Assembly: GCA_028281005.1 (NCBI GenBank)
Contig: JANQKS010000018.1
Location: 62,001 to 126,000, forward strand
Direction of reading: 5' to 3'
Source: Pseudomonadales bacterium
Lineage (GTDB): Bacteria; Pseudomonadota; Gammaproteobacteria; Pseudomonadales; Azotimanducaceae
DNA length: 64,000 nucleotides
Shown: piece after piece, positions 1 to 9,080 of the stretch
Position numbering within the stretch: position 1 is the first letter of the stretch
How the letters are laid out: each line of letters opens with the position of its first letter
The notes under the pieces: generated by a model
Database searches by the model: none
What the model saw: the letters and a program-made list of their open reading frames with translations, nothing else
Told to the model about the DNA's origin: nothing
Made by a program: the position numbers and the translations under genes

Positions 1-3000
1 AATCCGTATGGCATCGCGGTTAATGGCCTCACCCGCTTCACCGGCGCTGGCTTCGATGGCACCGATCAGCGAGTCGATGTCGGTGCGCGCCAACAACTCC
101 GGCAAATAGTTGGTGTCGTACACACCCTTTTGGAACACCTCGTCCTCCAAAATGCGAATCAGCAAAGGAATATTCGTGCAGATGCCGGTGATTTTTACGC
201 GCTTCAGATAATCCGCCAGCTTGGCTATGGCGGCGTCACGGTCTTCGGCATGCACAATAATCTGCGCGACCATGCTGTCGTAGTAGGGTGAAACGAACTT
301 GCCCGCGCCGGCTGCGGCAATGATCTCCACGCCTGGGTCGTCCGGGAATACACACTCTTTGATCTGCCCCGGGTGTGGTCGAAAGCCAAGCTCACCGCCG
401 GCCAATTGCTGCACGCGTTCGGCATTGACGCGCGCTTCAATGGCATACCCATCCTGCTTAATCTCTAAATCGGCAATAGAACCGCCACCGGCAATTTCAA
501 ATTGCTTGGCAACAATGTCTACCCCGGAAGTCCACTCGGTGACCGGGTGTTCTACCTGCAGGCGGGTGTTCATCTCCATGAAGTAAACCGCGTCGGAGGC
601 CAGGTCGTAGATAAACTCCACTGTACCGGCACCTACGTAATTCACCTCGTTGGCAATGTCAGCGGTGGAGCGAATGACGGTGTCCAGCAAGTTTTGCGGC
701 AACGTAGTGGAGCCGGACTCTTCTATCACCTTTTGTTTGTCGCGTTGCACAGAGCAATCTCGGATGCCCAAAACATGGGTATTGCCATGAGTGTCACGCA
801 GCAGCTGCGCTTCGATGTGGCGCAGCGACGTGACAAACTTCTCCAGATAAACATCCCCGTTACCAAATGCGGCGCGCGCCTCCACACCCACCCGGTGGAA
901 CAGCTCCACAAACTGGCTGGGATTTTCCACCACTTGAATACCTTTACCGCCACCACCGTGTACCGCTTTGATGAGTACCGGGTAACCAATCTCATCAGCC
1001 ACTTCGGCTGCGCGTTCGGGATTGGTCAAAATGCCGTGGCTACCAGGAACCACCGGCACATTCAGTCGCAAGGAAGTGTTAATGGCATTGGACTTGTTGC
1101 CCATGGTTTCCATGCTGGCCACACTGGGCCCGATAAAATTGATGCCGTGACTGCGCACCAATTCGGCAAACGCTGAATTTTCCGACAAAAAACCGATGCC
1201 AGGATGTAAGCTGTCTACGCCTTCGTTTTCCGCCACGCTAAGCACGCTCATGGCGTTCAGATAACTCTCATCCGGCGTGTTGCCGCCGATACAAACCAGC
1301 GTGTCTTCATCGCGCAGTTGATCCACCGCGGCGGACTCCATGTCCGGATCGCTCTGCACCAGCACCACCTGTATGTTTTGGCGCTGGGCAATACGAATCA
1401 GTTTGGCGGCGGTACAGCCGCGCGCATGGATCAGCACCTTTTTCACCGGGCGGATCAAATCTTTATCAGTGTACTGTGGCCGATGTGCCACCACGACCGG
1501 ACGCTGTTCGACAAAACCACCCGCGAGCACGCGTTCGATGACTTGTTCAACACCATCCCCGGGGATCGGAATCTGCGGGTCAATTTCACGCAGTTGCTGA
1601 TCTATATCAGGGAAAAACGGATGTTTCACCAAACCTTGCATAGCGCCTTCTTTGGCCGACAAGTAGTTGGAGAGGATCGAGTTCAACGGCAGATGGGAAC
1701 TCACTACGATCTGCCCGGCAAAGGGCATAGAGGTGCCGGAAAAATAGAAGGTTTGCACCAAGGGATGGGTGACAAAACTGGCTTGCGCACCCCCCGTACA
1801 ATCGCCATAGCCAAACACGATGACCGGCAAGTCATGGTCACGCACAAACCGCGTGATACGGTCGTTGACCGCCGCCATGGAAAACAACGCACCGGCGCCT
1901 TCCTTGGTCTGCATCCCCCCGGACGAAATAAAACACACCACCGGCAAGTGCTGCTCGGCACATTCCACCAGCAGGCGGCAGAACTTTTCAGCACTGGCCA
2001 TATCAAAAGCGCCCGCCTGAAAGCTGACGTTGGAGATCAGCACACCTACCTTGGTTTGCGATTCTCCTTTCAACGTGCCGTAACCGGCGACAATGCCGCA
2101 CGGCGGCGTGTCATTGTTCAGCGCTTGTTCGATGGACAAGCGGAAGCCGGGAAATGAACACGGGTCTGAGCTCAGCAGTTCATCAAAGCGGCTTTCCCAA
2201 TCATCGAAGTAACGCTCGATGATGTCGTGGTAATCAAAGCGGTGCTGGTTTTTGTTGGCGCGCAATACGTTCTGCATTAACAGATCGTTGTACGCCATGT
2301 TGAGACGATTCCAGAAATCTTTGCGGCGGCCGATGTTTTTTGGCGCTATCCGGCCTTGATAGTTTTTGCCTTCACGCTCCGCGGCCACGTAAGAGGCCAA
2401 CAAGCTTTCAAACAGATGTGTCACCACCACAAACAATGCATCAGACAGATGCGGGAAGGTGAGTTTTTTCCACTCTTCAACCGCGCGAAAAAACTCGGCA
2501 CCTTTGGACATACGACGCACCCGCGCATACCAATCAAACATCTGCTCGCGCAAAGCCGCTGGGGGCGGCGGTTGCTCGCCGCCAAAGGTGAGGCCGCTGG
2601 AGGCCAAGTTCACGGTGGTTTCAATCAATTGCGCCAGGGCACTTTCACTCAAAGACTGTGCAGTACGTGCCTCGGCGGCAATCGAATCGAGGTTGGCAAT
2701 AATCTGGTCGTAAACGGAATCAAATAACAGCAAGTTTTCACATTCACGCATAAACTCGCCGCGGAGCTCATCGTCTAACAACACGTCCAACACGGTCATG
2801 TCGCTCAGCGCTACCGGTTTACCCAGGACCTCGGTGGGTTTTACGTGGGTGGGGAAACGCAAATGTAACAAGCCGCGATTGGCGTGGATATCAGATTGGC
2901 CAATCGCCCCCAAAATAGCGGGGCCGGTGATGGCCAGATTGAGTTCTGCTGTGAGCTGCTTGGCCAAGAACACATCACTTTTCTCATCCACGCCTTTTAA

Positions 3001-4551
3001 GGACAACAGCTTCTTACCCTCATAGGTGAAGCGGTCGCGCAGCACGTCCGCCATCTCGCTGTCTTGTGCGATGTCTGCAATAAACCTACGCGGATCGGCA
3101 ATGTCGGATATTTTTAAGATTTGGCGTGTGTCTTCGTGGTTCTCCAGGTATTCACGCAGGGCGCGCAAATTACCTACCGCCTCACCCTTCCAGCGGTTGT
3201 AGAGGAACACACCCACCGAAGACAACAGCATGGCGCGGGCATCTTCATAGTTCTGCTTCGGCTCACCAAAGATCAGCTGCGCGATGCGACCACGTTCATC
3301 ATGTAAGGCCTGACGCTTTTCGTGGTAGTTGCGCCAGGCTTTCGACAAGGTGTCGTCATAGACAATCTTGTCAGGGTCCTGCAGCCACTTCAAAAACGCC
3401 TGGCGCCGCTCACGGTCGGCACGGATATGCAGCTCACCCGAGGGTAACTCTTGATTGGCCAAACGTCCGTACTGTTGCGTGGTGGTGGCTTTGATGCGTT
3501 TGCGTACCGCCAGATAACGTAAATAACGAAACGCCACCCCAAAGACATTCAAATACTCCGTGGGGTTTTTTGTCAGCTTCAGCGACGCACTGGACTGCAT
3601 GGCACGCAGTTGCGGCGACGGATTCAGATAACGCTGCAGGCTTTGCCGGTAGTGATCGAGAATATAGGGGTTGTCACCGACAAACTCCGCCACCCGCGCT
3701 TCGACGTTTAAAATGCTGCCGACAATGGCGCTGCGTAAATTCTCCAGCCGTTCTATGGAATCACTCGGCGCGTAATCCACGATGCCGTCGATGTTGCCTT
3801 GGGCATGCAACTCAAAAGGAGAAACCCCAACATATTGGGCACACTCCTGCCAGGATAGATTTAGACGCCGGGCAATGTTGGCCAGCCCCGGCGGCTGGAT
3901 GGTGCTAAACACGCCATCGCGTAAGGACAGAATCATGTTGCTGGCCGCCAGAGGGATGGCGCCCCCGGAATAACCCAAGCCGTAAATCAGGCCCACCGTC
4001 GGCACATCCAAATTGCTCATCTCGGCGATCAACCGCGAGATGCTGTGGGCTTGATTGTTGGCGTTGGCCTCTTCGGTGGCGTCCGCGCCGGGGGTATCCA
4101 TGAAGGTCACCATGGGAATGGCCCGAGTGGAGCACACGTCGGCAAACTTGGCCGCGCGAAGGTGATGTTCCGGTAACCAGGCGCCCAAGTTTTTGCTGCG
4201 ATCTTGGGCGATAAACCCAACCAGACGTTGGCCTTGCTCGCCAAAGTCCATCGATAAGGTGGCTTGGTAGTAGGGGCCGGCGTCTTCTTCGTCGACCACT
4301 TTGCCGAGCTGGCGGATAATCTCAGGCGCGGGGGTGCGGGTTTGATCCTCCGCCGCGCTCACCACTGTCTCGACGTAGGCATCTACATCGAGATTGGCCA
4401 GAACTTCCGTCTGCCGCGCAATTTGCTGCGGGGTTAATAAGCCGGGGACGGGTTCTTGCTCTTGGGAGACGTTAGGGAACAGGGAGAAGTCTTTCGCCAA
4501 GCTTTCGGCGATAAGATAAAGGCGGTCGCCTTCAATAAGCTGTTTTTCCAC
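1..4551 (-). CDS. Fused acyl-CoA carboxylase: carboxyltransferase plus biotin carboxylase (3' end outside window)
   Basis: The frame is open over 1517 codons and leaves the window before its stop. The chosen start is GTG at 4551; no in-frame ATG lies upstream. The N-terminal part resembles the AccA-type carboxyltransferase (FMDTPGADATEE near residue 150, YGLGYSGGAIPLA near 200). About 400 residues without a recognised motif follow. An AccD-like lobe lies near residues 790-1000 (FISSGGMQTKEGAGALF). Biotin carboxylase starts near 1035, with the ATP-grasp loop AVHGGGGKGIQVV near 1200 and the core MEMNTRLQVEHPVTEWT near 1340. A biotinyl domain would be expected beyond the edge. The order transferase-then-carboxylase is the reverse of eukaryotic acetyl-CoA carboxylase. 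It should carboxylate an acyl-CoA using ATP and bicarbonate; the substrate cannot be read from the sequence. Confidence 0.88.
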   Translation of the reverse strand, partial: MEKQLIEGDRLYLIAESLAKDFSLFPNVSQEQEPVPGLLTPQQIARQTEVLANLDVDAYVETVVSAAEDQTRTPAPEIIRQLGKVVDEEDAGPYYQATLSMDFGEQGQRLVGFIAQDRSKNLGAWLPEHHLRAAKFADVCSTRAIPMVTFMDTPGADATEEANANNQAHSISRLIAEMSNLDVPTVGLIYGLGYSGGAIPLAASNMILSLRDGVFSTIQPPGLANIARRLNLSWQECAQYVGVSPFELHAQGNIDGIVDYAPSDSIERLENLRSAIVGSILNVEARVAEFVGDNPYILDHYRQSLQRYLNPSPQLRAMQSSASLKLTKNPTEYLNVFGVAFRYLRYLAVRKRIKATTTQQYGRLANQELPSGELHIRADRERRQAFLKWLQDPDKIVYDDTLSKAWRNYHEKRQALHDERGRIAQLIFGEPKQNYEDARAMLLSSVGVFLYNRWKGEAVGNLRALREYLENHEDTRQILKISDIADPRRFIADIAQDSEMADVLRDRFTYEGKKLLSLKGVDEKSDVFLAKQLTAELNLAITGPAILGAIGQSDIHANRGLLHLRFPTHVKPTEVLGKPVALSDMTVLDVLLDDELRGEFMRECENLLLFDSVYDQIIANLDSIAAEARTAQSLSESALAQLIETTVNLASSGLTFGGEQPPPPAALREQMFDWYARVRRMSKGAEFFRAVEEWKKLTFPHLSDALFVVVTHLFESLLASYVAAEREGKNYQGRIAPKNIGRRKDFWNRLNMAYNDLLMQNVLRANKNQHRFDYHDIIERYFDDWESRFDELLSSDPCSFPGFRLSIEQALNNDTPPCGIVAGYGTLKGESQTKVGVLISNVSFQAGAFDMASAEKFCRLLVECAEQHLPVVCFISSGGMQTKEGAGALFSMAAVNDRITRFVRDHDLPVIVFGYGDCTGGAQASFVTHPLVQTFYFSGTSMPFAGQIVVSSHLPLNSILSNYLSAKEGAMQGLVKHPFFPDIDQQLREIDPQIPIPGDGVEQVIERVLAGGFVEQRPVVVAHRPQYTDKDLIRPVKKVLIHARGCTAAKLIRIAQRQNIQVVLVQSDPDMESAAVDQLRDEDTLVCIGGNTPDESYLNAMSVLSVAENEGVDSLHPGIGFLSENSAFAELVRSHGINFIGPSVASMETMGNKSNAINTSLRLNVPVVPGSHGILTNPERAAEVADEIGYPVLIKAVHGGGGKGIQVVENPSQFVELFHRVGVEARAAFGNGDVYLEKFVTSLRHIEAQLLRDTHGNTHVLGIRDCSVQRDKQKVIEESGSTTLPQNLLDTVIRSTADIANEVNYVGAGTVEFIYDLASDAVYFMEMNTRLQVEHPVTEWTSGVDIVAKQFEIAGGGSIADLEIKQDGYAIEARVNAERVQQLAGGELGFRPHPGQIKECVFPDDPGVEIIAAAGAGKFVSPYYDSMVAQIIVHAEDRDAAIAKLADYLKRVKITGICTNIPLLIRILEDEVFQKGVYDTNYLPELLARTDIDSLIGAIEASAGEAGEAINRDAIRI

Positions 4552-4645
4552 AGTTTTTCCGCTGGGTGTACATTTCGTAGCAAGTGTAGAATGGCGGTAC
4601 TCTAGCCAGTTGACGCGCAGAAAACTAGCCTAAGGATCACGAACT

Positions 4646-5167
4646 TTGAATAGCCCCAGTGTTTTAGAGAGCGCTTTAAATTGCGCGTTGTTAACCATCT
4701 CCGACACCCGCAGCCTCGCTGATGACAAGTCCGGAGACATCCTCAGCCAAGCGCTGCAAGAGGCCGGGCATCAACTGGCGGCACGTGAGGTAGTCAAAGA
4801 TGACGTCTACGCCATTCGCGCGCTGCTGTCACTGTGGATTGCCGATGACAATGTACAAGTCATCCTCACCACCGGCGGCACGGGTTTCACCGGGCGCGAC
4901 AGCACCCCAGAAGCCGCCAGTGTCTTGTTTGATAAACACATCGATGGCTTCGGCGAACTGTTTCGCCAGCTGTCTTACGACGATATCGGCTCTTCCACCA
5001 TTCAATCACGCGCGATCGGCGGTCTCGCCAATGGCACCCTGATTTTCTGCCTGCCGGGTTCCAGCAACGCGGTGCAAACCGGCTGGGACAAAATTATCCG
5101 CAATCAGCTGGACATCAACTTCAAACCCTGCAATTTCGCTGAGCTCATCCCTCGCTTCAAAGAATAG
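4646..5167 (+). CDS. moaB: Molybdenum cofactor biosynthesis protein B (MoaB/Mog family)
   Basis: The 173-residue protein has the MoCF-binding fold signature: [17 protein letters not shown] near residues 16-32, the glycine motif [16 protein letters not shown] near 72-87, and LPGSSNAV in the C-terminal third. MoaB/Mog proteins adenylylate molybdopterin before molybdate is inserted. The start is a TTG at 4646 preceded by AAGGATCAC, a reasonable ribosome site. The gene is transcribed away from the carboxylase, with about 95 bp between them holding both promoters. A molybdoenzyme that needs the cofactor, msrP, is encoded at 13597-14517. Family assignment is sure; MoaB versus Mog is less so. Confidence 0.88.
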   Translation: MNSPSVLESALNCALLTISDTRSLADDKSGDILSQALQEAGHQLAAREVVKDDVYAIRALLSLWIADDNVQVILTTGGTGFTGRDSTPEAASVLFDKHIDGFGELFRQLSYDDIGSSTIQSRAIGGLANGTLIFCLPGSSNAVQTGWDKIIRNQLDINFKPCNFAELIPRFKE

Positions 5168-5209
5168 AGCGGAGTAAGATTGCGCGTTTGTTGTTGAGGG
5201 TAAAATTGC

Positions 5210-6367
5210 ATGAGTGAAGACGTATATCTGGTGGGTGCCGCGCGCACTCCGGTAGGTAGTTTCCAAGGCCAGTTGGCAGCGATCAGCGCCCCGGACCTGG
5301 GAGCCCATGCCATTAAAGCTGCCTTGCAACAAGCCAATGTCGCCGCTGACCAGGTGGATGAAGTGATTATGGGTAATGTGGTCAGCGCTGGTCTTAAACA
5401 AGCACCGGCGCGCCAGGCCATGCGCACTGCCGGGCTACCGGATGCAGTGGGCGCCACCACCCTCAACAAGGTTTGTGGATCGGGCATGAAAAGCGCCATG
5501 TTGGCAGCCGACCTGATCCGTGCCGGCTCAGCCACCACCCTGGTGTGCGGCGGCATGGAAAGCATGTCTAACGCGCCCTATCTGATCAGTAAAGCCCGCG
5601 CCGGTCTACGTATGGGTCACAGCACCATGCAAGATGCGCTGTTCTTGGACGGCCTGGAAGATGCTGAAACGGGTTCTGCCATGGGTGCGTTTGCCCAAGC
5701 CACCGCTGATAAATACCAACTCACCCGCGAAGCGATGGACGCCTATGCCACCGAGTCCGTGGTGCGCGCCCGTGCAGCCATCGAACAAAAAAGTCTCAGC
5801 AGCGAAATTGCCCCGTTCGAAGTGAATGGCACCATTATCAGCGATGACGAACAACCCGGCCGGGCCAAACTGGACAAGATTCCTTCCCTGAAGCCGGCAT
5901 TTAAAAGCGACGGCACTATTACCGCAGCCAATTCCTCTTCGATCAGTGACGGTGCCTCTGCGCTGGTGATCAGCGGTGCTGATCAACTCGCGGGTGACCC
6001 GTTAGCAAAAATAATCGGCCACGCCACGCACAGCATCCACCCGAGCCAATTCACCGTGGCACCCGTCGGCGCCATGCAAAAATTGGCCGACAAAATCGGC
6101 TGGGATCTTGCCGATGTCGACTTATTCGAAATCAACGAAGCGTTTGCCATGGTCACCATGCTGGCGATGTCGGAACTCAATTTGGACCATAACAAGGTCA
6201 ACATTTATGGTGGCGCCTGCGCCCAAGGCCACCCGATCGGCTCAACCGGTAGCCGGCTCATTGTCACCCTGGCCCACGCGCTGAAGAACTTAGGCCTCAA
6301 ACGCGGAATGGCCGCCTTGTGCATTGGCGGCGGCGAAGCCACCGCGATAGCCCTGGAGCGAGACTGA
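5210..6367 (+). CDS. Acetyl-CoA C-acetyltransferase (thiolase)
   Basis: A 385-residue thiolase of the usual length for the tetrameric biosynthetic/degradative class. The nucleophilic cysteine lies in NKVCGSGMKS near residue 88, the NEAFA motif near 310, and the C-terminal catalytic cysteine in GGACAQGHPIGSTGSR near 343. It condenses two acetyl-CoA, or cleaves acetoacetyl-CoA, in the cytoplasm. The start ATG at 5210 lies 43 bp after moaB. The next gene, a ketosynthase, begins one base after this stop, so the two are very likely cotranscribed and may work in the same carbon-chain pathway with the neighbouring carboxylase; that link is inference. Confidence 0.95.
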   Translation: MSEDVYLVGAARTPVGSFQGQLAAISAPDLGAHAIKAALQQANVAADQVDEVIMGNVVSAGLKQAPARQAMRTAGLPDAVGATTLNKVCGSGMKSAMLAADLIRAGSATTLVCGGMESMSNAPYLISKARAGLRMGHSTMQDALFLDGLEDAETGSAMGAFAQATADKYQLTREAMDAYATESVVRARAAIEQKSLSSEIAPFEVNGTIISDDEQPGRAKLDKIPSLKPAFKSDGTITAANSSSISDGASALVISGADQLAGDPLAKIIGHATHSIHPSQFTVAPVGAMQKLADKIGWDLADVDLFEINEAFAMVTMLAMSELNLDHNKVNIYGGACAQGHPIGSTGSRLIVTLAHALKNLGLKRGMAALCIGGGEATAIALERD

Positions 6368-6368
6368 A

Positions 6369-8210
6369 TTGAAACCCCTGCCAGTGATGGTCGGCTTCGG
6401 CGGAATTAACCCTGCCGGCCGATTGTCGTTTAACCATGCCTATCGACGGCTGGTCGTGGACAACCTTAGCAGCGGCAAACAAGCGCGTACCTTTGCCAGC
6501 CTCGCCCAGCTGATGGGTTTACCAGACCGTAACGCTGAACAAGAAGACACACGCAACTACATCCTTAATCACACCTTAATCCGCAAAATTGAGTTGTGGG
6601 ACGTCGACGCGGTGTTGTGGCAGTCCGCCGCGCAACTTAAACCACCACTGACCTTTGTGTTGCCAAAAAAACAACTCCCCGACCCGCTCCCCAGCGGTTG
6701 GCAGGTTGATGCCATCAACGATCAAGAGGTCCGCGTCAGCGGCGACGAAGCCTTGCGCGTACTTCTGCCGGAGCTGCGCTCATCTCGAGTCACCAGCGCC
6801 GGTCAACTGCCGACCGGTTTTGAACCGGGTAAACTGTACGCAAGCCGCAATCACCCGCGCGGGCTGCAGATCACGGTGTACGGCGCATCCGACGCCATCC
6901 GTTCCACCGGCTTTAACGTGCAACAGCTAAAAGACCTGGTAGAGCCGGACCAAATTGCCGTGTATTCCGGCAGCGCCATGGGGCAGTTGGATGCCGAAGC
7001 GTACGGCGGCTTGTTGCAGAACCCCATGACCGGGCGCCGCCCTACCTCCAAACAAACTGCCTTAGGACTCCCCGAAATGCCTGGGGATTTTGTCAACGCC
7101 TACGTTTTGGGTTCCGTCGGCGAAACCGCCGGTATCATCGGCGCCTGCGCTACGTTTTTGTACAACGTCAAACGCGGCATTGACGACATCCGCTCCGGCA
7201 GCAAACGCATCGTTGTCGTGGGCAATGCTGAAGCGCCGGTGCTGCCCCACATCATCGAAGGTTACCGCGTCATGGGCGCGTTGGCGGAAGACGAAGAATT
7301 GATGGCGCTGGACAACAGTAACGAAGCCGACAACCGGCGCGCATGCCGTCCGTTTTCTTCCAACGCTGGTTTTACCGTGGCTGAGTCATCTACTTGGCTT
7401 GTGCTGATGGACGATGAACTTGCTGTGCAAAGTGGTGCGCAAATCCTCGGCTCCGTGGCCGATGTATTTGTGAACGCCGACGGCTACAAAAAATCTATCT
7501 CCGGACCGGGCATCGGTAACTACTTAACCGTGGCGAAAGCGATGGCCACCGCCCGCGCTATCCTGGGTGAGCAGGGGTTGCGCAACGGCACCTACATGCA
7601 AGCCCACGGCACCGGCACCCCGCAAAACCGTGTCACCGAATCACACATCTTCAACGAATTGGCAAAGACGTTTGTGATCCCCCAATGGCTGGTGGGGGCG
7701 GTTAAATGTTATGTCGGCCATTCCATGGCCCCTGCCGGTGGCGATCAGCTCAGCACCGTTTTAGGTGCCTGGCAAGACGGGGTGGTGCCGGGTATCACCA
7801 CCATCGACCACATTGCCGAGGACGTACACCACTCGCATTTACAGTTGCCCATGCAACACGTGGAAATTGATCCCCAAGCCATGCCCGGCGCCTTCGTTAA
7901 CTCCAAAGGGTTTGGCGGCAACAACGCCACCGGTTTGTTCTTATCACCGTTTAAAACCTTGGAGATGTTACGCAAACGCTGGGGCGCCGACGCCATGCAG
8001 CGTCACCAAGCCGACAACGAAGCGGTGGCCGCGGCGGCACAAGCCTATGATGCAAAGGCGGACAGCGGGGAAATATTGCCGATCTATCAATTTGGTGAAG
8101 GCGTTTTGGACGGTGAAGATCTCACCCTCAATCCCGATGAGCTTGGTGTGCCGGGTTTTGCCAATCCGGTGAACCTTGCCTTAGACAACCCTTACGGGGA
8201 TATGAACTAG
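6369..8210 (+). CDS. Beta-ketoacyl synthase, large (613 aa) KAS-like protein
   Basis: Thiolase-fold ketosynthase. Candidate catalytic residues are the cysteine of IIGACATFLYNVKRG near residue 260, the histidine of MQAHGTGTPQNR near 415 and the histidine of VGHSMAPAGGDQ near 460. At 613 residues it is much longer than FabF (about 410). It has an N-terminal extension of roughly 150 residues and a charged C-terminal tail. The start is a TTG one base after the thiolase stop. It should make carbon-carbon bonds by decarboxylative condensation of malonyl-thioesters, but its substrate is unknown. No acyl carrier protein or ketoreductase lies next to it. Long ketosynthases of this kind occur in several gammaproteobacteria. 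Confidence 0.85.
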   Translation: MKPLPVMVGFGGINPAGRLSFNHAYRRLVVDNLSSGKQARTFASLAQLMGLPDRNAEQEDTRNYILNHTLIRKIELWDVDAVLWQSAAQLKPPLTFVLPKKQLPDPLPSGWQVDAINDQEVRVSGDEALRVLLPELRSSRVTSAGQLPTGFEPGKLYASRNHPRGLQITVYGASDAIRSTGFNVQQLKDLVEPDQIAVYSGSAMGQLDAEAYGGLLQNPMTGRRPTSKQTALGLPEMPGDFVNAYVLGSVGETAGIIGACATFLYNVKRGIDDIRSGSKRIVVVGNAEAPVLPHIIEGYRVMGALAEDEELMALDNSNEADNRRACRPFSSNAGFTVAESSTWLVLMDDELAVQSGAQILGSVADVFVNADGYKKSISGPGIGNYLTVAKAMATARAILGEQGLRNGTYMQAHGTGTPQNRVTESHIFNELAKTFVIPQWLVGAVKCYVGHSMAPAGGDQLSTVLGAWQDGVVPGITTIDHIAEDVHHSHLQLPMQHVEIDPQAMPGAFVNSKGFGGNNATGLFLSPFKTLEMLRKRWGADAMQRHQADNEAVAAAAQAYDAKADSGEILPIYQFGEGVLDGEDLTLNPDELGVPGFANPVNLALDNPYGDMN

Positions 8211-8229
8211 CGCCGCACGGCCTGGCTGC

Positions 8230-8280
8230 TTTACCTTTAAATGTGCCTTTAAATTTACCTTTAAGCTTTACCTTTACTTT
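8230..8280. repeat. Short imperfect tandem repeat between convergent genes
   Basis: About four copies of a roughly 12-bp unit centred on TTTACCTTTAA lie in the 76-bp gap between the ends of the ketosynthase and sirB1-like genes. Units differ at one to three bases. No hairpin followed by a T run is seen, so it does not look like an intrinsic terminator. Confidence 0.6.
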
Positions 8281-8286
8281 CACCCT

Positions 8287-9078
8287 TCAGTGAAGCGTTT
8301 CATCAATGCCATCAAGCCCGGCGATGCGGGCATTGGCTTTGTTCACCAACTCGGTGTTGGTTGCGGTCGCCATACAGGCTTCATAGGCATCCTTCGCCAC
8401 CCGTACCGCGCCAATTTGCTCCCACAGCTCGCCGCGTTCGAACTGTAGCAGCGCCGCCATCTCGGTGTCCGTACGCGTCATTGCCAACTGACAATCCAGC
8501 AGCTCCAACGCATATTGCCACTGTTGCTGGTTGATGAAGTTGGCTTTGAGGTTGTTGAGCATGCGTAAACCCAACGCTTGCGGGCTCGCCGGCTGCAAAA
8601 ACTGCTGCAATTCAGCATCACTGAGGCCACTGTCTTGAAGCTGTGCAGTGGTGACTGGCTGCATCCGCAACGGATCCACCAAGCCATCATCCACCTGCAC
8701 CAAAAAGTGGCCGGGAAAGTTGATGCCATAGCTGTTAAGACCGTAATGGCGCGCACAGGCCATCAACACCACGGCCAACGCAATGGGTAAACCTTGCTTG
8801 TGCTCGAGTACCCAACCCACATGGCTATGCTGCACACCCACCTGCTGTAGGGCGTGTTGGCCAAATCCCTGTACGCGAAGTGCTTGCAACAGATCAGCAG
8901 CACTCGTCTGTCCGGGCAGGCGCATTGTATTCAAGAGGTCTCGCAGAGCCGTGTCGACCGCTTGCGGCTGCAATTCAGGTTCGAGTAAACGCGCAACCAG
9001 CAATGCAAGTTCAAATTCACTGTCCTGCCGGCCAGCCGCCGCGGCAAATTCATCCATCAGCGTCGTGTTTGCCGACAA
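8287..9078 (-). CDS. SirB1-family transglutaminase-like/TPR protein
   Basis: The 263-residue protein matches the SirB1/YchA family: an N-terminal transglutaminase-like region (HKQGLPIALAVVLMACARHYG and INFPGHFLVQVDDGLVDP, near residues 90-140) followed by a helical TPR-like half (LNNLKANFINQQQW near 190). The catalytic cysteine of true transglutaminases is not obvious, and enzymatic activity has not been established for the family. The start lies 3 bp after the prfC stop, so it is probably cotranscribed downstream of prfC. Confidence 0.8.
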   Translation of the reverse strand: MSANTTLMDEFAAAAGRQDSEFELALLVARLLEPELQPQAVDTALRDLLNTMRLPGQTSAADLLQALRVQGFGQHALQQVGVQHSHVGWVLEHKQGLPIALAVVLMACARHYGLNSYGINFPGHFLVQVDDGLVDPLRMQPVTTAQLQDSGLSDAELQQFLQPASPQALGLRMLNNLKANFINQQQWQYALELLDCQLAMTRTDTEMAALLQFERGELWEQIGAVRVAKDAYEACMATATNTELVNKANARIAGLDGIDETLH

Positions 9079-9080
9079 TC

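Noticed and set aside
502-1176. 224-codon open frame on the plus strand
   Set aside because: Antisense to the biotin carboxylase core of the same gene.
1318-2157. 279-codon open frame on the plus strand
   Set aside because: It is antisense to the AccD-like part of the carboxylase, whose frame encodes recognisable motifs; the plus-strand product resembles nothing.
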